NCBI GenBank assembly: GCA_964551875.1
Contig: CAZKEV010000002.1
Location: forward strand, 1 to 64,000
DNA length: 64,000 bases
Origin: JACTUA01 sp964551875
Lineage (GTDB): Archaea > Halobacteriota > Methanomicrobia > Methanomicrobiales > JACTUA01
Reading direction: 5' to 3'
Shown here: piece by piece, positions 17,175 through 23,582 of the stretch
Layout: each line of letters starts with the position of its first letter
Numbering within the stretch: position 1 is the stretch's first letter
Translations under genes and position numbers: made by a program
Notes under the pieces: model-generated
The model's database searches: none
What the model was told of the DNA's origin: nothing
Seen by the model: only the letters and a program-made list of their open reading frames with translations

Positions 17175-17714
17175 ATGGCTTCTCACAAGATGACGGACGA
17201 GAACTCGTGGCGGAAAGCCTTTGAGGCAGATCCCGAGCTGGGGGCCTGCATCCGAAAGGCCTCCTCGATCATCTTGGAAGAGGTGACCGGGGAGAGGTTG
17301 CGCCGAGCGAAGGATATCGCTGACCAGGTGGTACTATATTTTCAAGAGCGGAGAGATCGCCTGGAGGACGTGATCCACGAGCTTGGGTGCTTGGAGGAGA
17401 TTCTCAAGCGGATCGTCACCTTCTCGGGGGAGGGGCAGCTCCTGAAGGAGAACCTGGAGTCCCGGCGGAACGCCCTCATGGAAGAGAGGATGGAGATCGA
17501 GATTCGGTTGCGCCCCGAAGACCTTCCAGCCAGGGCGGAAGGATGCGTCAAGACCTACGAGGAGATGAAGATTCAGAGGGAGAACGCGGAGTTCTTCCTT
17601 GAGATCCTTGACGGAGGGACCGATGCCTCAGCCGGTGGCGTACCTGGGATCGTTGACGAGCCACGGAGCCCCGGTGATAACGGGGCCTCTCCTGACCCCC
17701 TATGTGACCTGTGA
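17175..17714 (+). CDS. coiled-coil baseplate-region protein
   Basis: 179 aa, ATG after AGGGGGGAAT. Mostly alpha-helical with heptad-like spacing (SSIILEEVTGERLRRAKDIAD, HELGCLEEILKRIV). Not recognised. The last 30 codons (DGGTDASAGGVPGIVDEP and on) overlap the PAAR-like gene in another frame and look compositionally like a shadow, so the functional part probably ends near residue 150. Confidence 0.6.
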   Translation: MASHKMTDENSWRKAFEADPELGACIRKASSIILEEVTGERLRRAKDIADQVVLYFQERRDRLEDVIHELGCLEEILKRIVTFSGEGQLLKENLESRRNALMEERMEIEIRLRPEDLPARAEGCVKTYEEMKIQRENAEFFLEILDGGTDASAGGVPGIVDEPRSPGDNGASPDPLCDL

Positions 17715-17862
17715 CTGCGGGGTCATGGCGAAAGTGACGGACATGGTTGGGCCGCACATGCACGGCATGATCCCGCAGCCAGCGAGTCCATTCCCGTTGG
17801 GATCGCTGGTGACCACCATCGAGGGGCTGGGGGTTTTGAGGGTTGGCGACACGGCAACGTGA
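17623..17862 (+). CDS. PAAR-like spike tip protein
   Basis: 79 aa. ATG at 17623 is chosen because GGAGGG lies 5-6 bases upstream. The reading YLGSLTSHGAPVITG, then VMAKVTDMVGPHMHGMI, and the end VTTIEGLGVLRVGDTAT follow the PAAR layout of repeated short strands with HG turns. CDCG and HMH could bind a metal ion, as the His/Cys cluster of PAAR tips does. It would sharpen the gpV spike. The gene lies 92 bases out of phase over the end of the coiled-coil gene. Confidence 0.72.
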   Translation: MPQPVAYLGSLTSHGAPVITGPLLTPYVTCDCGVMAKVTDMVGPHMHGMIPQPASPFPLGSLVTTIEGLGVLRVGDTAT

Positions 17863-17923
17863 GGGGCGGTGATCCTTCCGGGGCCGTGCGTCCCGAACAC
17901 GACAAGCGATTAGGGAGGCTTCC

Positions 17924-18391
17924 ATGCCTGGTGTCTCCGAGTTCTTGGCCCGCCTCACGGACCCGCAATGGGACTCCGTCCTGATGGTCATCCAGGAGCT
18001 GCAGGACAGTGCGGCTCCCGAGAGGATGGAAAGCCTCCGGAAGTTCTTGGTCTCTTTGAACGTGGAGATCGACCAGATCAACCGCAAGCGAGACGTCCTG
18101 GGGCAGAAGGCAGACAACATCAAGGCGGTCGTCTTCATGATTGAGGGATACCTCAAGGGGAACCCCGACCTGGAGGTGGAGCTTCTCAAGAACGTCCTCG
18201 TTATGTGGGAGTCCTCCTTGCGGCTGGAGATTGCCGAACTTCGGCCCTCCGAAAAGCTGGAAAAAAAGTATGATACGGAGAGGAAGCGGAACTTTCTCAT
18301 CCAGATCCAGGCTCTCGTGTCGAACCTGAACGTGGAGATGAGGCAGTCGAAGGCAAGTTCTCCGCAAAGCGTTTGCGGAAAGAAGGTCTGA
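17924..18391 (+). CDS. helical protein next to gp25
   Basis: 155 aa, almost wholly alpha-helical and charged (FLVSLNVEIDQINRKRDVL, SEKLEKKYDTERKRNFLIQI). No motif recognised. It follows AGGGAGG. Position between the spike tip and gp25 suggests a baseplate or assembly role. A perfect 19-bp palindrome lies in its last codons (18361-18379), directly ahead of the gp25 start. Its TGA overlaps the next ATG. Confidence 0.65.
   Translation: MPGVSEFLARLTDPQWDSVLMVIQELQDSAAPERMESLRKFLVSLNVEIDQINRKRDVLGQKADNIKAVVFMIEGYLKGNPDLEVELLKNVLVMWESSLRLEIAELRPSEKLEKKYDTERKRNFLIQIQALVSNLNVEMRQSKASSPQSVCGKKV
18361..18379. repeat. palindrome copy A, TCCGCAAA-GCG-TTTGCGGA
   Basis: Perfect 8-bp arms around GCG, 11 bases before the gp25 start codon. 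It is one of a family with core CGCAAA-N3-TTTGCG found also at 29709, 39872 and 58233, with degenerate copies at 49558 and 51328. Confidence 0.75.
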
Positions 18392-18837
18392 TGGTCACGC
18401 GGTCGGACATCATCGGGCGGGGCTGGGCCTTCCCCTTCCGATTTTCCTCCTTGGGACGGGTGGGGAAGATGGTGGGGGTGACCCCATCCGATTCCATCGA
18501 GAAGGTCCGCATGGCCATCCGGCAGATCCTCGGGACGAATATCGGGAGCCGGATGATCGACCGCGAATTCGGATCCGATCTTCGGAACATCCTTTTCTAC
18601 CCCATCGACGAGCTTTCCGCCTCTCGGGTTCGCCTCGCCACGGTGGAGGCCATCCAGCGGTGGGAGAAGCGGGTGGAGATTCTGGAATCCGAGGTGTCCA
18701 TCGAGCGGGCGAAGGATGGTGTCATCGAGGTGGACGTCACCCTTCGTTTGGTTTCGACCCAGCAGGTTTTCAATCTGGTCTACCCCTACTATTTGACCCC
18801 GGAAATGATGGTTGTGGACCAGATCAACGTCATCTGA
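18391..18837 (+). CDS. baseplate wedge protein gp25/gpW-like
   Basis: 148 aa. The pattern RMAIRQILGTNIGSRMID, REFGSDLRNILFYP and the following ELSASRVRLATVEAIQRWEKRV matches the gp25-like lysozyme-fold family, which nucleates sheath assembly on the baseplate (in T4 without enzymatic activity). The ATG overlaps the upstream stop (TGATG), preferred over the TTG six codons upstream. gpJ follows 13 bases later, the usual partner order. Confidence 0.9.
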   Translation: MVTRSDIIGRGWAFPFRFSSLGRVGKMVGVTPSDSIEKVRMAIRQILGTNIGSRMIDREFGSDLRNILFYPIDELSASRVRLATVEAIQRWEKRVEILESEVSIERAKDGVIEVDVTLRLVSTQQVFNLVYPYYLTPEMMVVDQINVI

Positions 18838-18850
18838 CGGAGGGGGCAGC

Positions 18851-20632
18851 ATGGTTGCGAATCCCATTACGCTGACGCGGGTTTCGCAGCGAATCCCGCC
18901 GATCGACTACACCAGTCGCGATTTCGAGGCAATTTCTCAAGATCTCGTGCGGGCGATTCCATTTTTTGCTCCGGAATGGACAGATCACAATTTGTCGGAC
19001 TTCGGAATCGTTCTTCAGCGGCTCCTGGCGATGATGGGCGACTGCCTCCACTTCTACATCGACCGGGGGGCCAACGAGGCGTTCCTTCCTACGGCCATCA
19101 CCCGGCGTTCGGTCATCTACCTCCTCCGGCTCATCAACTTCACCCTGAACAGCGCGGCCCCGGCATCCGTGGACGTCGTCTTCTCTCTTCAGAATCCCTT
19201 GGGCGGAGACCTCGTGATCCCCAAGGGAACTCTTCTCCAGACCACGGCGGACGCCACGGACAAGCCCGTCTACTTCGAGACCACGGCGGACGCGGTGATC
19301 CCAGGGGGGCAACTGGACGTGACGGTCGCGGCGGTGGAGGGACAGACCAAGAGCGAGAATGTCGGGATCAGCAGGGGCATTCCGAGACAGCGGTTCACTC
19401 TCTCTGGGACTCCGATCATCGACGGAACCCTCGAAATCTGGATCGACGAGGGCGTTGGAGATCAGCTCTGGCAGGAGATTGACTCCTTCGCCTACGCCGG
19501 ATCGGACGACAAGGTGTTCGTTACCAATCGAGACGAGAACAATCTCGTCACCGTATTCTTCGGTGACAACGCCCAGGGCAAGATTCCTGACCAGGGGGCG
19601 ATCATCCGGTCGGATTACCGGGTTGGGGGCGGGGCGAATGGGAATGTGCCGGAGAACACGATTACGGCGATCAACGCGGTCTTCACTTTCAACGGAGCCC
19701 CCGTGGGCGTGGCGGTGACGAACCCCAACGCGGCGAGCGGTGGCGAAGAAGCCATGACCATCGACGAGGCCAAGGTAGCGGGACCGAGGAGCCTCCTGGC
19801 CCTGAATCGGGCGGTCACGGCCCAGGACTTCGTCGCCTTGACCGAAGCCTACCCCGGTGTGGCGAAGGCGTTTGTGGTCGTGGGAGCGACCCCGATGGAC
19901 CCGTCGAGCGGGTGCTGTTGCCTCGTGCGTCTCACCTTCGCCCCCACGGGAGGGGGCTTGCCGTCGAGCCAGCTAAAGGCCGATATTCTGGCCTACTTCG
20001 AGACCAGGAAGATGATCGGGACTTGCCTGGAGATTGTGGATCCCGAGTACCAGCCGGTGGACGGTGCGGGGACGATCTACATGGCGAGCAACTTCTCCAC
20101 GGAGCAGGGTGCCCTGGATGTTGACCAGTCGATCACCAACTTCTTCGCGCTTGGGAGTGAGTTCGTAGGATTCGGCCAGTCGCTCTACCTGTCGGATTTC
20201 TACCGCCTCCTGGATTCGATCCCGGGGGTCGACCACGCCGACCTCACGGAGCTGACCCGGAGGCCCGTTCCCGGGTGCGGGCCGTGGAGCGGGGACTGCG
20301 AGCTCAAGAACTTCGTGGTGGGTGCGACGGCGAAGAACGAGGAATGGACGGTCACCATGACGTCCATCACCACGTTCTCGGTGATCGGGACGGTGAGCGG
20401 GATCCAGAACCCCGGAACCGTGGGGGTGAACTACACCACGAACGGCGGGGAAGTCTCGTTCAAGATCGAATGCGGAGGAGGCCCCGCGCCCGTGGTGGGG
20501 GACAGGTGCAAGTTCACGACCAGTCCAAAGGTCGCCAACGTACCCATGAAGCCGGTCGAGATCATGACGAGGGGCAACTTCGTGTTCAACTTCATCGGCA
20601 GCGCGAGGCCGCAGAGGGTGTGCCCAGTATGA
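18851..20632 (+). CDS. baseplate wedge protein J-like (gp6/gpJ family)
   Basis: 593 aa. ATG at 18851 follows GGAGGGGGC. The start PIDYTSRDFEAISQDLVRAI and NLSDFGIVLQRLLAMMGDCLHFYIDR are conserved in injection-system and phage J-like baseplate proteins. EEAMTIDEAKVAGPRSLLALNRAVTAQDF, at about residues 298-326, is the hallmark of the family. It forms the wedge ring around the hub. Longer than P2 gpJ and closer in size to injection-system versions. Its stop overlaps the next ATG. Confidence 0.92.
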   Translation: MVANPITLTRVSQRIPPIDYTSRDFEAISQDLVRAIPFFAPEWTDHNLSDFGIVLQRLLAMMGDCLHFYIDRGANEAFLPTAITRRSVIYLLRLINFTLNSAAPASVDVVFSLQNPLGGDLVIPKGTLLQTTADATDKPVYFETTADAVIPGGQLDVTVAAVEGQTKSENVGISRGIPRQRFTLSGTPIIDGTLEIWIDEGVGDQLWQEIDSFAYAGSDDKVFVTNRDENNLVTVFFGDNAQGKIPDQGAIIRSDYRVGGGANGNVPENTITAINAVFTFNGAPVGVAVTNPNAASGGEEAMTIDEAKVAGPRSLLALNRAVTAQDFVALTEAYPGVAKAFVVVGATPMDPSSGCCCLVRLTFAPTGGGLPSSQLKADILAYFETRKMIGTCLEIVDPEYQPVDGAGTIYMASNFSTEQGALDVDQSITNFFALGSEFVGFGQSLYLSDFYRLLDSIPGVDHADLTELTRRPVPGCGPWSGDCELKNFVVGATAKNEEWTVTMTSITTFSVIGTVSGIQNPGTVGVNYTTNGGEVSFKIECGGGPAPVVGDRCKFTTSPKVANVPMKPVEIMTRGNFVFNFIGSARPQRVCPV

Positions 20633-20838
20633 GCCAAGATAACATCGTCAAAAATCAATGCGCCTCGGATCAGCTTGGCTGGAGACTGAACTTGATCGAG
20701 GCCAGCGCCCGGGGCATTTTGAGCCACTTCCCCCTCCTGGGGATCGAGGAGGACGAGGCGAAGAAGTTCCGGGGCTACCTTGACGAGATCGTGAAGGTGG
20801 CCAGGGAACGGTTCATGGAAGCGACGGGGGGAAAGTGA
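20629..20838 (+). CDS. small helical protein between gpJ and gpI
   Basis: 69 aa, ATG overlapping the gpJ stop (ATGA) and its own TGA overlapping the next GTG. The sequence is helical and acidic (LLGIEEDEAKKFRGYLDEIV). Not recognised. The tight coupling at both ends argues that it is translated; it could be a small wedge or chaperone subunit. Confidence 0.65.
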   Translation: MSQDNIVKNQCASDQLGWRLNLIEASARGILSHFPLLGIEEDEAKKFRGYLDEIVKVARERFMEATGGK

Positions 20839-22022
20839 TCGGTCCAACCGCTCTCGTCACTGACACGAGGCTCGTCCAGAACGCGGCCATCCGGCGCGGC
20901 CTGGAGGGGCCTCAGCTCGTCGTGGAGTGGGACGCCCCGCTGACGCCCCCCCTGGGGGGGATCGTCCGCGTCCTGCGGAAGCAGTACGAGTTTGCGAACG
21001 ACCCCTACGACGTCGCTGCCGACATCGTGTACGAGGGGGACGTTGACGGGGGGTACGTCGCGGACACGGATTTGGGGGCCTGCCACTGCTACTACTACAC
21101 CATCTTCGTTTTCGACCCCCTCACTTTCCAGTGGGTCTATTCGGTGGGAACCCAGGTGAGCCTCCTGGCCATCGAGACCGGGTTCTTCACCAACAAGCTG
21201 TTCAACCTCCTCCCGAACATCTACATCCTCGGGGACAAGCTCCTTGACGAGAACGACCCCTACGGGTCGGTCTTCCCCCTGGAACGCGTTCTCGACGTGG
21301 ATGGGCACGAGTGGTTCAACATCCACGAGAATACCGATTCCACCAAGGAGCCGAAGAAGCGGGGGCCGTTGAACCGCTTCCTCAAGACCCTGGCGACCGA
21401 GCTTGACATCGTGAAGGGGCTGATCGACTGCATGTCGACCCTCTGGGACGCGGATGAAACGTGCTGCGACAACCTTCCCGCCCTGGGCGAGCTGACCGGG
21501 ACGGAAGTCAATCGGGATTTTCCATGCACGAAGCAGAGGGAGGAGATCAAGCAGCAGGTCGCCATCCTCAAGATCAAGGGGACGCCGCAGGCGATCCTGG
21601 CGCGGGCGCGACTGATTTCAGGTTTCCATGTGGAGATCCAGGAGTGGTGCCACAACATCCTGATCTCTAACCGACTCGACCGCACGAGTGTGCGGATTCC
21701 AAATCCCGAGATCACGCTGCACTACCGTCGGTGCGGGGACGACACGGACTTCACCCCCGGCCAGGAGATCACGTTCCAGTCCTTCACCCTCTGTTTTTAC
21801 TTGGAGTGTGACGACTGCCTTTCCCAGCAGATCGTGGAGAAACTGGCCCGAATTCTTCCGACGGAGTATCCTGTATGTCGGAGCGGGTACTTCCACTTCG
21901 AGGATTGTCGGTTCCAGGAGATCAACCGGCCCCAGCAAGAATCCTGGTGGGACGTCGAGGAGTTCGGCCAGCAGAACCGAGTGAACATCGCCCGCGTGAA
22001 CCTTGGGCGGGCGGTCGGATAG
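20835..22022 (+). CDS. tail protein I-like (P2 gpI family) baseplate protein
   Basis: 395 aa, GTG start overlapping the previous TGA. The stretch LPALGELTGTEVNRDFP (residues about 214-230), followed by KQREEIKQQVAILKIKGTPQAI, is the gpI core that connects wedges to fibres. An N-terminal beta domain (about 1-115, PLTPPLGGIVRVLRK) resembles a fibronectin-like structural domain. Several Cys pairs occur (CHCYYY, ECDDCLSQQ). gpI genes normally separate baseplate from fibre genes, as they do here. Confidence 0.8.
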   Translation: MIGPTALVTDTRLVQNAAIRRGLEGPQLVVEWDAPLTPPLGGIVRVLRKQYEFANDPYDVAADIVYEGDVDGGYVADTDLGACHCYYYTIFVFDPLTFQWVYSVGTQVSLLAIETGFFTNKLFNLLPNIYILGDKLLDENDPYGSVFPLERVLDVDGHEWFNIHENTDSTKEPKKRGPLNRFLKTLATELDIVKGLIDCMSTLWDADETCCDNLPALGELTGTEVNRDFPCTKQREEIKQQVAILKIKGTPQAILARARLISGFHVEIQEWCHNILISNRLDRTSVRIPNPEITLHYRRCGDDTDFTPGQEITFQSFTLCFYLECDDCLSQQIVEKLARILPTEYPVCRSGYFHFEDCRFQEINRPQQESWWDVEEFGQQNRVNIARVNLGRAVG

Positions 22023-22031
22023 AGGTGGTCG

Positions 22032-23087
22032 ATGTCGTACGAGACGAAATGGGACGAGTGGGACAACCTCCACCTGATCCTTGACGAGCGCCTCTCCGGC
22101 TTCCTGCGCTTCATCAAGAACTTCGTGATGGGTGGGTACGGGTTGACCGACCCGGCCCTCGGGCTGTTTGTCCAGGTGGGGCAGCTCGGCCTGAACGTCG
22201 CCTACTGCAACGGCTACGAGCTGAAGCAGATGGACGCGGTGTTCGCCCCCCTGGTGAATGCCCCTACAAATTACATCTACCTCCACTTCACGAAGACGGT
22301 GGATCCAGGCGGCGGGTATCTGGCCATCACTCTGGACATCACGGTGAACCAGACGGGGGTTGCCCCCGTCGACGGGAATTTCATCAAGCTGGGCGAGGTG
22401 GACACGGCGGCAGGAGTCATTACGGCAATCCGGGAGGATGATAATCGGTACAAGATCCACACCTCCCAGCTCGACGACGACATCGAGGGCAACCGGAGGT
22501 TTATCAACCGGCTGACCCTCCAGAGGGGGGCCGCCTTCCCAGTGACCCCGGCCCCCATCCAGTCGGAGCTGTTTTGGAGGACGGATCTCCTCCAGCTCTA
22601 CGTCTTCGACGGGGTGGTGTGGCAGCCCCTGACCCCGGGGGCACCTCCGGGCGCGGTCATTTTCACGGTGAACCCTCTGGGCTTGCCGGTCCTCATGGGG
22701 GAGATGATGTACGTGGGGCCAAACCCCCCGGCAACCCCTGGAACCGTGACGCAGGCCATCGCCCTCGCCATGGCCACGGCGGAGGTTGTGGGGGCGGCGA
22801 TGGCCCCATTCACCCCCCCAGGGGCTCCCGGGCCGTTCATGACGTGGCACGGGACGACCGGGACCGCCTTCTACGAGACCGCCGCCCCGCCGGTCGTCCC
22901 CCCCATCCCGGGCCGGAAGGTGTGGCTCTCCAAGCTCACGCCGGGGGCGGTGACCACCCTGGCCCCCGCGAACCCGTGCGCGAGGAAGGTCCTCGGGGTC
23001 ATCACGGACAACAGCGTGTTCGCCTGGCCGATGAATCCCTACCTCACGGTCTTGTGGGCTCCCGAGCCCACGATTTGGGTTCCATAG
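22032..23087 (+). CDS. tail fibre or fibre-connector protein
   Basis: 351 aa. ATG after AGAGGTGG. The N-terminal 60 residues are helical (LHLILDERLSGFLRFIKNF) and probably dock to gpI. The middle has FIKLGEVDTAAGVITAIRED and ELFWRTDLLQLYVFDGVVWQPL, patterns common in phage fibre and structural proteins. The C-terminal part is rich in Pro, Gly and Ala (PGAPPGAVIF, PPVVPPIPG). No enzymatic motif seen. Confidence 0.65.
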   Translation: MSYETKWDEWDNLHLILDERLSGFLRFIKNFVMGGYGLTDPALGLFVQVGQLGLNVAYCNGYELKQMDAVFAPLVNAPTNYIYLHFTKTVDPGGGYLAITLDITVNQTGVAPVDGNFIKLGEVDTAAGVITAIREDDNRYKIHTSQLDDDIEGNRRFINRLTLQRGAAFPVTPAPIQSELFWRTDLLQLYVFDGVVWQPLTPGAPPGAVIFTVNPLGLPVLMGEMMYVGPNPPATPGTVTQAIALAMATAEVVGAAMAPFTPPGAPGPFMTWHGTTGTAFYETAAPPVVPPIPGRKVWLSKLTPGAVTTLAPANPCARKVLGVITDNSVFAWPMNPYLTVLWAPEPTIWVP

Positions 23088-23113
23088 ACTTGAGAATTTC
23101 TTCTTGGTATACT
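23085..23113 (+). promoter_or_regulatory. sigma70-like promoter for the fibre cassette
   Basis: TAGACT (23085-23090), 17 bases, TATACT (23108-23113), overlapping the stop codon of the previous gene, 22 bases before the next start. Five of six at -10 and four of six at -35. It would allow the fibre genes to be expressed apart from the baseplate operon. Confidence 0.6.
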
Positions 23114-23135
23114 TGGGAAAACGTGGAGAGGCGGA

Positions 23136-23567
23136 ATGACCTACCCGGCGAGAGTGCTGGCACTGACGGAGGACGGGGAGCTTGAGGCTCTCTCCCCCGA
23201 CCAGTTCGAGATGCTCTCGGATGTGGAGATGCTTCAAGGGCCGACCCTTCCCGGGCTCCTCGACGCGGTGTACCTCTCCTCCTCCGGGACGGTGGACAAG
23301 ACCACGGGTCGCACGACCACCAGCCCGTGCATCGGGTTCGTCGTCGGGATCCTCCTGGGCGGGAAGGTCCTGATGCGGAGGGAGGGGGAGGTTGACGGGT
23401 TGGCACTCGTGGCTGGGGACGTCTACTACGTGGACACGGTGACTCCCGGGGCGATCACGAATGCCCCGGTTCCATTGAATAGCGGAAGGGTGTTGCAGAG
23501 GGTGGGAAAGGCCGTAACGGCGAACAAGCTTCTGCTGACCCTCGACGGGGATTTTACCGTTCTCTGA
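23136..23567 (+). CDS. small fibre-associated protein
   Basis: 143 aa with GGAGAGGCGG before the ATG. The C-terminal half (VAGDVYYVDTVTPGAITNAP, then GRVLQRVGKAVTANKLLLTLDGDFTVL) follows a pattern repeated at the ends of many phage fibre proteins and small beta-barrel trimers. It may be a fibre knob or a chaperone-like cap for the large repeat fibre encoded next. No catalytic residues visible. Confidence 0.65.
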   Translation: MTYPARVLALTEDGELEALSPDQFEMLSDVEMLQGPTLPGLLDAVYLSSSGTVDKTTGRTTTSPCIGFVVGILLGGKVLMRREGEVDGLALVAGDVYYVDTVTPGAITNAPVPLNSGRVLQRVGKAVTANKLLLTLDGDFTVL

Positions 23568-23582
23568 TGAGGAGGATACGAG

